This document shows, piece by piece, positions 1-13,500 of a stretch of 64,000 bases of DNA; the stretch's first letter is position 1, and every line of letters starts with the position of its first letter. The stretch spans positions 40,634,290 to 40,698,289 of the forward strand of contig OZ026625.1 of NCBI GenBank assembly GCA_964020975.1, written 5' to 3'. Position numbers and translations under genes: made by a program. This DNA comes from Hermodice carunculata. Taxonomy: Eukaryota; Annelida; Polychaeta; Eunicida; Amphinomidae. The notes below the pieces were generated by a model. That model searched no databases. It was not told where the DNA came from and saw nothing but the letters and a program-made list of their open reading frames with translations.

Positions 1-1415
1 TGCTTGGTTTTGGCAGCCTGAGATATACAAAGGTCAAAGGTCACTAAATGCACAGGTCAAAGGTTACAACACTAGCTACCTCCCCCTTCCCTCCGAAAAA
101 TATTCACATTAATCCTTGCTGGCTAATAAATGCCCAATCAAGTATAATGGAAGTAACACTTACAAGGAGAGAAATGCTGACCAATATTTGGGGTGGAGAG
201 TTATACATAAAAAAAAAAATTAAAAAAAAATCAAGACATATGATGTATACACAGCAGTTTCCAATTCAGACCACCTCTGTAAAGAGACCTTTCTATATCT
301 CAATACCATAAACTTACAGGCCCAGTCGTGTTTGTCCCCAATTTCTACCCCTATTAAGACCAATCTCCTGTTTTAAGCCATATTTTCCAGTCCTTTAGGT
401 GGTCTTCAGAAGGAGTTTTCACTGTAATTTAAGCTGAAGGTCGGGGAAGACAATGTTTACAATATTTTGAAACAAACTTGTGTGTGTGAACTCGTCCACA
501 ACTGTCTGCCAAGTGTACAGGTAGTGCCACCTTGTGGTGAAGTGTCAAATTAAGCTTGTGAAACAGAAAGTACACAGTGCATGTTCCTGAATGACAAACA
601 AAATTTTGAACTAAAGCGCATCATTTAGGGATCTTGGTCTTCTAAAAATGTAGGATTCTGCTCAACGAAACATACGAACTGGATTCCTGTTGCATTTTAA
701 ATTTTGAGATCTGATGTTTCTTGTGAATCCCATGACAGTTGATATGTCATTTCTCTATCATTGCTCATCATGTGAATTTTCCCGTGCAATTTTGTTACCA
801 AGTATAAGTCAAAAATACAATAAACTTCATTTATTTATCACAGATCATTTGCTTTTGTGATTATAAAGTTGGGTTGATATTTCTATGCATTTTACCCACA
901 CATTCTCCTGTTTTAACGTCACAAATTTTCTGTCATTGTAGAGACTTGCCTTTTGCTGCAGATGCCATGACACTTGACTGCATAAAAACCAAGTTTTGTG
1001 GCAGCTGGATAATTCAAAAGGAAGGTACTTTTTATGGTTTGTCCATTAACTGATTAAAAATCTTTTCATCAAATTTGGGGTTGTTGTATTGTTTTACCAC
1101 TCTAGTTGCATTGATGTTTTGATAAGAGCATGCCAAGGAAAGTTAACAACACTGAAACAACTGAAAGGTGAACTTGACTTGTCACTGCTACATTTAAACA
1201 AAATGCTGGCCCGTAAATTATCTACAGTGGGGTGGGGGTGGGAGGGTGACCAGTCATTCCACCAGCAAGCTGCCACCATGAAACAACTACCTGTACACTG
1301 CATCACAATTTCTGTCATCAAATTTACGATCCCGAAACAGGTACTTTTAGTTGTTTGGCAAGTACTATTTGCAACATTCCAAACCTTTTTTTGCAACATC
1401 ATCAATAGTGGTTAC
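1..1415. other. Flotillin-1 intron following exon 7
   Basis: Non-coding. It holds the donor side of the intron after exon 7, an A-rich run near 205-230 and a CTCF-like motif at 523-537. No further flotillin exon was found on the minus strand and no other gene was recognised. Confidence 0.7.
523..537 (-). promoter_or_regulatory. CTCF-like motif
   Basis: The minus strand reads CCACAAGGTGGCACT, 14 of 15 positions of the bilaterian CTCF core CCASYAGRKGGCRCY. It is a motif match only; occupancy is unknown. Confidence 0.3.
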
Positions 1416-1568
1416 CTGAAGGTCATAGGCCAGGTCTGACTCCGCCTTCTTTGTCTGTACTTCTTGATCGTACGCTGCTTTCTTCAGCTCAAAGTCTCGC
1501 TGCGACTTGGAAATCTGGACATCGTTCTCATAGCGAGCTCTCATACGCATCTCCTCTGCCATGGCTTC
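1416..1568 (-). CDS. FLOT1: Flotillin-1 exon 7 (residues 193-243)
   Basis: The 153-bp exon in phase 0 encodes [40 protein letters not shown] and [11 protein letters not shown]. It matches human [51 protein letters not shown]. The acceptor is cattgtag|GAA and the donor CAG|GTAACC at 1415. It is part of the long flotillin coiled coil. The next exons (human VAKTKQQIEEQ onward) are not found between 1 and 1415, so they lie beyond the left edge. Confidence 0.96.
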
Positions 1569-4500
1569 CTACAATGTTATAAACAGTAACATATACAGGA
1601 AGTGGGAAGAACAACTTTAATCATTTCAACAACATGTATATTTAAGGCCACTAGAGACAACTTCAAACATAACACAAACACACACACATATATAAAAGAT
1701 GTAGCTAGAATAGTATAAACGATTATATTAAATTTCTCTTTGCCTGAATCACTATCTGACATTGCAGACTGATGTATTATGATAAAAACATAATTGAATC
1801 CATCTAAACAGTTTTTACATTTTTTGTGTGAGCAATTAGATATGCCAGACCAGGCAAGTGCGTAGGTGGTGAACGCACTAGTTTGAAACATCTAGAATGG
1901 GACTCTCCTGATGCTGAACTGCAAGGCCTGCTAAACCACAGGGTAACAGTGGCCTTATAGAAGCTCTTGCATGATTGAGAGTAACTATTTTCCTGTCTCA
2001 AAGGATCATTGTTGGCCAGGAAAATCAAAAAGAGTATTTACCATGAATTGAATCCCTCAAGTGATGCTAGCAATTTGAAGCAGTTATTAATTACTTCAAG
2101 AGATTGACCTACTAATTCATGCACTGGGAGATGTAAATATAATATATAAATGCACACCTGCCAGATCCATAAATTTGGAATATTGTCAACAAAATGTGAT
2201 GTTAAATGTTCAAAAAAATCGTGAATATTCATTTGACGTTTGTAATATATAATAATCAAGTGCTAAAGATGGTACAGATACAGACTACAAAGGCTTTGAA
2301 AACATCAAGAGAGTGGACATTAACATTGCTTGTAGCAGAGACTCCAACCTACAGCTTCATACAAACTGGAGATTCTCCCTCCTGGAGTACAATTGAAACT
2401 GGAGATGTGCTGGAGCGCAGCGACTGTGCTAGGGGATGGGTCTGGGAGGGCAGCACCCCCTGCTGGGGTTAGAAAATTTTGAAGAAAAAAAAGGAGTTAA
2501 AATGGTGTATTTTGATGATTTTTGTTTACCTCATCCATTTTTTTTATCTGGGCGGGAGAAAACATATTCTAAGCGGGAGAACAGGAGAATTTGGAAAAAG
2601 GGCAAATAACTGGGAGATCTCCCGCCATAATCGGGAGGGTTGGAGTCTCTGTTGTAGCTGCCCTCTCCCAGGAAGGTTTGCAATAACATGTAGATGACAA
2701 TAGAAGCAGTCATGGTTCAAACCAAGAAGATATGATTAGTCCATAGACAATCAGGGTGACGTGACCTACCTTAGAATACTGTTTTTTATTTCACCCTTGA
2801 AAACAGTAATTCACTGTGCCACACACAAAATAAAGCAACTGCAAATTACATTGGGGCCATGTTATAAGATTTCACTGCAGTATAAATGAACAATGCATTT
2901 GGGAACTGCAGAAGCAATAAAATTTTTACTGACAACAAGAATTAAAAATGATCTCTTTTTGAAATGCCTATACCGTCTCCTCTCTTCTGTGAGCTTAAGA
3001 CAGGAATGTTTCACAATCACACTGAGTCTACTATGCAAAAAAGACATTTCAATTCTTATTTGGCACCATAAAATGTATTCAGCACAAGAGAACCAATCGA
3101 AATACCACTGTTGAACACTCAACATATCAGTCCACTGTTGGACTATGTTTCTCTACACCTTTGCTCACACCCTGTGATCTGAAGAACCAGCAGTACACAT
3201 AATTGTCACCGACGGAAAAAAGGAAAATTATTGATAAGCATGAAATGTAATACCAAAAGCATTTAACACCACAAAAATCAAGACAACTACAAGTAGGTAA
3301 CCCCTTAACCTGTGATGACAAGGGATGCAAACAAAATGCAGTAAAAAGGAACCCGCAAAACGTCTAGGTGGTCAGCTAATTTAAACACATTTTGTCTCAG
3401 TGTCCATTTGCCTGTGTAGTCCCCTCTCTGACCTTGCTTTCTTGTTGCTGAGGATCTGATCACGCCTGGTCAAACTAGTTAGTCTAGGCAAAGCTCACCA
3501 CACTGTTCCATCTGTTTAAATGGTATCCCTTGTTTCCAATATTCAAATCACCAGCCAAAGATTTACATGCTCAATTTAAAGCCAGTGTCACAGTATAAAA
3601 GCTCCCTGACAGTGACCAGTACCAACTTCATGTCCGTAGTCCATTTTGACAAGTTTATCCCATTGAGTTTCCATTGTGAACTTGCCCACTTTTTTTTTTC
3701 TTTTTGTCAGTGTGCATTACAAAATCACATTTTGGATGTTCTACAAAGTTTAAGATCTAGTGAAGCAATCTGGACATGTGACCATTTCAGGTCAATTCTG
3801 CACAAATTTTGGCAGTCACGGAAACCAAAAATTCAAACAACGTCACCCCTGTATTAAGGACAACTGTTCTTTCCTTTATATTGAATTTACAATTTATCAG
3901 TGAAATTTGAGAGGTATCTCATGAGCCTGCTATTCCATTATGGTCAGAAACAGCATTGTCTTGCTAGCCAACATAGAGCTGCCATTTCAAACTGAATTAC
4001 AATTTGACACAAGCACGATATCTCGACAGTCCCACACACCTAGGAAGCATACTGCTTTCCAATGATTGACATGTTTACGCATATAGGACCGACAAAAACT
4101 GACACATTTAATGACGACGTTATTAGCATGGGTCAAATGCGCCAGTTATTTTTCTTCACGTGTTAATAGTTGTAAGTGGGGCTTCCATTCTATGCACATT
4201 GGTGTGAATGCAGTGATTGTGATGCAAAACAGCCATAATATGCCCATATTAGGAGGAACCATGTCGAGAAATAGATAGAAACTACAACGGCACACACCCA
4301 GTGATACTACATTGAAACATGGATAGGAACTACCATGGCACACACACACTTGCCTGGTGATACTCCCCGACTGAGAAATTATGTCGCAGATACCAAAACT
4401 TAATTTAGCTGTCCTCTGCCCTGGGTTCAAGACTTTAAAAAAAAAATCCCCCTGTAAACAGCTAATGCTTGGATGGAAACAGGACACTGTACTGAGTGAA

Positions 4501-7500
4501 ACCAGACCACTAAATTACTGCATACAGGGTGTTCCAAATGTAAGACTGAATAAATTGCTCAAACGTTCAAAAGACGTAAAACTCCAGATGAAGTTGGGGA
4601 GTCCCCAAATATTTACCTGTTGTCCATCTCTGAGACAGACATAAATACTACATGCACCTTGCATGCGTATGTTCCGCCTACAATAGGTGCAAATAAAAGG
4701 CAAGCAAATTTGGCTTTGCAGAGCAGCAAAGAAGGGCAGGTATACATGTACCAAATTGTTGACACAGCACCACAAACATCTGTTCGTACTAGCATCAAAT
4801 TTGCCAGCGACCACATACAATAGAAGCTGACTCACTTTTATATTAACTATTTAACAATTGCTGTAAATTTATTTATTTCCATGCCTTTGGCATTTCAGTT
4901 TCTGTTACACTATTTTGGACATAGTTCTTATCACGTGAATCTTTAAATACTACTTGTATACTACTTGTATTGCATTGCATGTCAATTTTCATGGTTTTGG
5001 GTCATCAGTGAAATAAGCAAAAAATTAGCACAGCAAAATCAAGTGAATGTGCAGTACATGTATGCAGAGCGAAATTCTTTGTGCTTTATGTACAAATTTA
5101 CAACCAATTTGAGAAACTGATCTTTCCATCCTCATGATGCTTAACAAATTTCTACCTGACATTGTCAAATGTCATGTGGGTCTCAGGATTCAATACCACT
5201 GTACATTTGGGATCAAGATTTATCTAGGTCTGGTTGTGATTTTCATATTACCATGCCTCAGTGGCACTGTACATACACATACGAATGTGCAAACTGGAGT
5301 CATGGACCTGATAAGAGGTATGACGACTCCTGTCAGGAAAAAGGCTTAATTTTTGATGGCGACATAATACTTATCAGAATAACTTGTAATACCTTGTCAG
5401 TTTATAACAGCTAGGGAAGCCAGTTACAAACAAGAGGCCCATGGGCCTAATGCTCTGCTGACATATAATCTGATGCTCATCTCCAAAAAGTCATTTCCTT
5501 AAAAGCATTCCCTCCATGACCTTCAAACATTAATCAAGATGAATCCATATTATGCTCTGTCAAACTTCCACACAATACACATTTGTGGTACATTTGGTAT
5601 CACTCGCTTATTCTTATTAAGATATTGAATTAAATGTCCCTTTTTTAAGCACTAAATGACCTTAAATTACCTCAAGGTCACACAATCATTGGGTCATAGT
5701 GACTCAAAAAGTATGTCACTACTATGTAAGTAGAGTTTATGTACAATATACTGATCAGGAATGCAATTTTGATCTGGAGGCTCAACTCTCTTTGCCAATG
5801 ATATCCAATCTGCACCCTGCCATCACAAAATCACCTCTTCCAACTTTACAGATCTGTTTACCTGACATAAAAAATTAAGGATGCTGGACTGCATGGTCAC
5901 AAGATTTTCATTTTGGTCCATATATTATCTAATACTGCAGGTGGCACCACCAACAATGAATTCTACACAGATTTCCATACACTTTGGAAGTCCTAAAAGT
6001 AATATGGGCCTAAATAAAAAACTGTGGGGTGCACAGTGTTCACAAGATTTTCACATTATAACTCCTGTAGTGCAACTGGCTATTTGACTGACCTTGATCT
6101 CCAACTTGAATTAAAAAAATTGTCACTCTTCAAAATGGGCACCCCGCATCCAGCTTTCCATACATAGTCTGTTTATTCAAATTGGGTAAAACCTTTTGGA
6201 GTTATTGAAGAAAAACAATAAACTTGAATAAGCGCCAAACTCCATAATCACAGGGTCGCAGTGACCCAAAAAGTTTGTAACCAAGTAGAGTTTTAAGTAT
6301 ATTGTAGTCAAGTGAAATTTTGACCTGGAAGCTCAATATTCTTTGCCAATATGTCCAAGTTACATCCTGTCATTAGAAAATCACCTCTTTCACCTATACA
6401 GGACTGGTGACCTAACAAAAATAGGGCAAGGTCACTGATATCACATCATGTATTAGCAGTGGACATGATCTATATATCCTACAAATTTCACTTCTAATTT
6501 AATTATTTTTTCAAGATATAGCATTTTATATCTTTTAATACATTTTGGCTCATAATTCCCATGAAATTACAGGTGGCACCACTAGTATCACAAACAACTG
6601 AGATTTTGACCTCCTCCACAATCCTACAAAATTTCATGGATGATTTATGGAACATTAAGGATGCTAGAGGTGTCACAAGATTTTCACATTTTGACCCACA
6701 TATTACATCAAACTTGACCAAGATTTCCGTACACTAGTCTTCAAAGTTTTATGTGGCTATCTTGAAAACTGTGGACTGTACTGCACTCACAAGAGAACGT
6801 TTACGGAAGGACGAACAGACACAAGAGATTGCATTAGCTCTGTCACCTATGATCAACAGAGCTAAAAATTGGTGACTACTATTTTAGGCTATCACTTGCA
6901 AATCAAAGAAAAAGACTCACCAAAATGAAATTTTCACATATAACAAGCAATAAAGGGTACTACTGAAAAATGGACCATGTTCTCCACGACACTAAGACTA
7001 CATTTGCCACAACATCCATGCATGATGGAAGCAGCTTTTCACATCACCTTGATGGTTGCATCTCTACGAGCTTCTGCTTCGCCAATACGAGCGTCACGTT
7101 TCACCTGGGCTGTGCGACCAAGACCTAAGGCTCTCAAATATCCCTACAGATGTAACAAGGTAAAAGACATGTGCTTTACTACCAAAGTGATCTCTCGACT
7201 GACCCTTCCATAATTTTCCAGTCGGTCGGACTGCAGCAACACGACACCAACTTGGACGGCAAGGTAACCAGCTGCTACGGCTATGGCTGATGAAAGCTCA
7301 ACCTGGTCAAACTCCTTACGCAATTCAGGTGTTATCAGCACCCTTTGAATATACCAATTGTTTTAACACTTAACATGTTTAATACTCATATACTCCTATT
7401 TGAAAATGGAAAGTAACTGGCACTTTATCATCCCACTTTTTTTTAATGATATTGCTGAATTTTTTGGAAAACCTAACTTGCGAAGGATATTGACCAGGTC

Positions 7501-10500
7501 TTGCAAGCAGGTAACCCCTGGCACCCCCCTGGTGCTTGCTAAGCACATGTAGGTTGTTCATCAGTACCTTAATGCCAGCATCTCTCCTGGCCTCGGCCTC
7601 TCCCATCCTGGCATCTCGCTTCACCTGGGCTGTGCGGCCCATACCTAGCGCTTTCAAATATCCCTGCAAAAAATACACAGCAGGCCCACTGAAAAATCTT
7701 CAAACAACATGCATGTCATTCCATATGTACAAAAGCAAAGATTGCCCACTGACCCTTCCTCAAACTTCATCGATATAACACGTTATTGTGTTGAAGAATT
7801 TTTGTCTGTCTGTGTACTTTTTTTTGTTTTTTCCACTACCTGGTAAGTCATGTCTCACCAGCTGGTATGCTTGTACTTGAATGGAAGATTTTTTCGTGAG
7901 CATTTGCACACACATGTACTATCCCCGTAAGATTTCCAGCTGGACATAATGTATGGATTAAACTGTGGTAAGTAGCATACATTGTATGGAACAACTGAAA
8001 TGAAGGAAAATACGGAAACATATGGCCTGAGCCTGTGGATAAAATACATAGTTCATTACATTTATTGATGTATTTTATTTGTAAAAATATACATTTACCC
8101 ATTCAACATTCATTTAATACAAATAGCACTATTTCATATTACTTCACATCACATTTTCTCTCATTTGTCTGTAGGTGTGAAAGTTAGTTCCCTGAAAAAA
8201 CTGGTGGTGCAGAAATCAAATTATATTTGTTCCTCTATGTATAAACCACATTGCAAATGGTGTTCTTATGGGGGGGGGAGAGGGGAGAAGAGCACCTCTA
8301 CTTTTCAGTGATTATTCCATTATATATTTACAGTATATTTTAATAGCAATGTCAAACATGTCTTTGAAGTGCTAGACTCAATGTCTTCTTTACTAATACA
8401 TGTAGTTCATAATTAAGAAGTAATTTTTCAATGGTAAGACAAGTCGGTTACCTTGAGACAAAATGATTGGGCTTTTTACCATCCAAATTTGAGAAAACTG
8501 CTCTTTCAGAGAATAAGATGAGGAACTGTTCACATGAAATATTTACACATTTATTGTGAACATAGTGAGCTATTATGGATTCACATATGTAAATAAATAA
8601 AAACTTCACACGAGTCCCTCCAATCAACCAATTTTCAAGCATATGTGTGCAAAATCTTAACACTTATAAGCATGTTGATGTAATACTTTCAGACTTTATA
8701 CATGAGCATATTCTTTGTCCTTGTCATTTGGCTGACTACAATAGACATAATGTATAAACGTTATCATTTCTCATTCAATCCCTGGTCCACACCATAAGAT
8801 TTAACTTACCTCATCATCACGGATATCTTTGATTGTGTAACTGACTACGCTGATGCCCATGTTCACCAGATCTGAAGACGCTACCTCAAACACAGCCTTC
8901 GAAAACTTCTTACGATCTTTGTAGATTTCCTAGAGTAAAAATGATGTGCAATATGAAAGAGTACCCATTGTTGCACTTTTAAAGCAAATTACTGAAAAAG
9001 AATGTGAATATCACAAGAACATTAATGACATTAATTATAATTGGACTAGGTTGCTCGAAAAGTTGTCACTCAAACTTATAAGTGTTTCAGCTTAAGCACA
9101 TAAAAATTGTAATACACTCAGGCAGTTAATTGTTGCTACATTTTGTTCAGAGCCTACAAGTTATAACCCAATCAAGCAAATTTCATAAGAAGCAGCATGT
9201 TCTAGTTTACACAGAACTTCCTCATGCCACAGAATTATTATTATTAGAATCTTTCTTCTTCTTTTGTTTTAATCAAGGTGCAGGGAGTATGCTTTACCTC
9301 AGAAATACCACAGAACTCCCTCATGCTACAGAAATATTATTATAATCTGTTAATCAAGGTGCAGGGAGGATGTTTTCCCCAGAACTGCACCAGCCCGGCA
9401 TTTCAAATCTCAGTAACTTATAGTTAAAAAACAACAAAACTAAATGAATGTAAATGCATGCAACTTCAAAATAAATAACAGGCGCTTATTCTAAGCATGT
9501 GTATTCTATTAAAGAGTAAATATGTTATACAGATGTTGCATATTGCCAAATACAGATCCTGACTATTGGTATTTGTTCCAGTTAAACTCTGCCAGCTCAT
9601 TTGTACACAATTGTGATACTTAGAGGCACATTGATGGTTTACACAGCTACCTGATGTACTGCATCGCCTTTAGCAATTTATGTTTAGACTGTTTAACTTC
9701 AATCACACACACTAACCCCCCTCCCCCCAAAAAAAACAGTTACCCTACAGACAATGTCTGGTGGGATACTTGTAGGATAACAATCTGAAACCCTTTTTTA
9801 TATGACATCAGGACAAAGTGTAAAACTGAATTAATTTAACTGTTCAAGTGTCAATTTTTTAACTCAGTCAACAGCTTTTCTTGGCGTGCATTGGGCACAA
9901 TGCATCCAATGCGCACCAAGAAAAGCTGTTGACCTGGGATATTTTCTCTGGAACTGGAGGCATGCTGGTACTTGAATGAAAGGTCTTTTTACCAAAAATT
10001 TGAATCTGAGATCCTTATGATGATTCAGACTAGTTTCACTTTAGTAGATTGCCTTTAGATGTGATTGGCACTGAAAGAGTTAATTTAGTCTGATGCATTT
10101 GTTGAAATATACAGAATAAACTTCTGACTAATGACATTCCATTTTCCTCTCAAAGCATGTGTTATAGACAGCATGTCCATTTCTGGAGATGAAAACAACA
10201 CTCTTGTGATCCATATTTTGCAGAACCAAGTGACCATCTTTGCAACTTTATCACAAATTAACTGTGAAACACATTTAGTCACATGGATATGCAGTGTGAT
10301 CTTGTCAAGACTGCCATTTTGCATGCAGGATTATTCACATGAATAGTTCCTTAAGTGTCCCCCAGGGGGCAATCAGAGAAGAAATACGCGGCACAAGTGA
10401 AGTTTATCTCCACACACTTTGGATACATTGCCCCCAGAATGCATAAAAAAAGACGGCATTGACTGATGTTTAGGAATTGGTACTTTAAAGCTAAATCGAC

Positions 10501-13500
10501 ACTGAAATCTTTGTGACATCTTTACACAGTGAGCAAAATACCAGGGCAATCTCTCTTTAGTATTCAAGGTTTGAAATGAGGCTTACCCATGTTATCAAGA
10601 CCTGTAAGTGTTGTGTACATGTACACAGTGTGCCTCCAAACTTCACATTTTCACTACCTTGCATGCAAGTTATTTTTTTTTCTCTCAAAATTTGTTACGT
10701 TGAATGTCATCTATAGTGTCCCCATTTATCAACCAAGTATCTTTACTTCTTAGTAAAACTGGCACTTCAATGCAAAGCATTGACTGATGGGTCCCCCTTT
10801 GCAGCAGTCCTGTGACCTTGAAAATTGGGTCAAGATCACCAAAATGTAATCAAGTCATCAAACTGTGTCAAGGCACAAATGAGGTATATTCGAGTTTCAG
10901 GTGGGCAGTAAGTCTTGAGATATCATCCTGACAAACAAATGGTGAATGAACAGATTGACAACCAAATAAGCACAATAGGTCGCTCTTTCAGGTGGACTGA
11001 TAAAATTACTGGTACTGAAGCTAATTTGACACAACCATTATTGTACTGGACTGATTTCAACCTTTGGGTACCTGACAGACAACAATTGTCATTTTTTTCC
11101 AATTTACAAGAAAGAAGTTAAACAAAGGAAAGTGTAATAAAACAAATTCCTACTAAATACAATTAACATCTGGCATTTGTTAGCCTGAAGTCAACGCACA
11201 TTGCAACCAGCTCAAAAAATGTAACTTATAAATTATGAAAAAAATCACTCATACCTATCATTTTGAATCCAAAGGGTTAAATGTACTTTCAATAATATCA
11301 TGTTGGAATTTCAACAGGAACTGATAAGGTTCATTTTCATGGGTAATGCTGCAACACTGCACAAAGCATATGCTCTACAAAGCTGGTCGCCAAAATGATA
11401 ATTTATGAGCCTGTTGGACATCAACCCGTGTGTATGGCTCTATACATGTATTTACATGGAAGCCTAGCAAAAGCCCCCGAGATTTTCATGATCAAGCAAA
11501 TGGAGGTCACATCTAGGCATCAACATAATCCCCAGAGCACTGCAACATAATGCGTCCTCGTAAGCAAACAAACAAAACACACAGAATTTGAAGCAACTTG
11601 TTTTTCCTATTCACGCCCACCACAGCTAAATGTATAGCAGGAAGGAGTGGCAGGTTGGGACGGACTCTCAGGCAGTGCTTATTATTCATAGGGGTTCTAG
11701 GTTTGGTTTGCATTATCCCCCTCCCCCTTGGAAATTACAAATCCACAAATCCATGATAACCAAATTATACTGACCCAGATCTGTGGACGGAAATGAGACT
11801 AGGCAGTAGGCAAGGGATGTAATATTGCTTTGAAGGTGTCTGTACTATTACAGTATCACCTGCTCTAAAGACCACCTCCAATTTAAGACCGCATTTCTTT
11901 TTAAGACCGCTCTTTCAAGACACTTTGCTACATTTCCTTGTTGAACATACCTTCAATTTATGACCACCTGCAGTATGAGACCAATTTTTGTAGGCTGTAA
12001 GGGTCGTCTCAAACAGCAGGTACCACTGTACCAAAAACCTGTGGACATCTTTGCAAAAACACAACCATGCCTGCTCTGGATTCGGACACTTTTTTTTTTT
12101 TTTGTTCTTTTATCACATATAAATGATGTACTTTGTACATTGGTCTACATCTCTTGGTAGAACATGCATTACAGTATCCCCAGTGTATCATCTGGGTCAC
12201 AATCAGGTGGTATGGATACACAACATCACTGTATTTAGAGGTACTCCTTCGGCCCTTTGTGTCAACTTCTCAACACAAATCATAGGAATGCAGTGATTGA
12301 CATGCATACCAGGATATAAACAATATCCACATTTGCAAAGTATTTGGTAACTGTGATTATGGCCAGGAAAGAAACTGTGATTTTGGCCAGAAAGAAACAT
12401 TGACGTCACTCAAATCAGCGGCAAAAGATAAGTGCACATGCATGGAAGTGACTGTCTGCCCCTTTCAAAGTGTCGGTCAGTTTTGGCTCCCATCACATGA
12501 TCACAAAATTTGGGTATTAGTCCATATTCCTAGCATGGGGGTCAGTGGCTGATGTTCAACACAGGAATATTGTGCTGTTCAGATTGAATAAGCCTAATTA
12601 CATTACACCCTACTCCACTGAGCATTGTTGCAAAAGAGACCCCAATATCTCATATCCATAAACTACTTCTACCAAAAACTGTACGTTATTGAGAGCACTG
12701 AAAGTAACAAAATTGTCCAAATTGTCTAAAACATACAGATAAATATTTACAGCAGATTATGAGCCGATATCATGTGTACGTCATTCACAGTTTTCACAAT
12801 GATTCCCTCAATCTGAGGCTTACAAGCTGTGCTAAATGACAGCTCTTTTTGTGTATTTTTGATGGGACTATCCTTGGGAGATCGGCACCACAATTTCTAC
12901 CAGTTGAGTGGTATACATGGTTACTGGCACAACAGTGATTTCTGATTTGCAAGACCACTTTTAAGACACTGCACCGAGAAGAATCACCTTTCTATGAGGC
13001 TCTGTTCAGTAATGTTAAGTTCTTTTCACTTCATTTGAACCCTAACCTACATTTGAGAGGCAGAAATTTGGTCATCCCCAACTCGTCTTTAAAGATATAT
13101 TTCATTACATACACACATTACCCTGGGACATCAGTGTTTTTCCCAAAGCTTTATTGACACCATAAAGCACAGAATATGAATTTTTAAAAAGATGAAGAAA
13201 AAACAGCATTCTGAGATTGGATTACCCTTTGTGCCCATCCTCCTTTTTTTCCCCTCAATTCAGCATTTTTTGGGAGACTTCGCAGTAGCAAGTTTAAAAA
13301 TTATAAGAGGATGCTGGTTTTCAACAGGATCTTGGTCCATTATAATGTGCATCTCTGATAAAAATTTGGTGAAGTTGCGGTGGATCCTTGATGAGACATT
13401 ATGGTAAAGTCGTCCCCTTGTGCGCCACTAAGACGGCCTTGAAATTATTACTTTCAAGTTAATTAATAAAAATAGGAAGCTCAGCCTGGTCCATCATAAG

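Larger units (their letters stand above)
1569..7047. other. Flotillin-1 intron between exons 6b and 7
   Basis: A 5,479-bp intron. It contains the MITE at 2336-2651 and the AAGAGGCCC-family repeat at 5431-6868. The remainder (about 2700-5400) shows no gene, only AT-rich unique-looking sequence; short ORFs there have no recognisable similarity. Confidence 0.7.
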
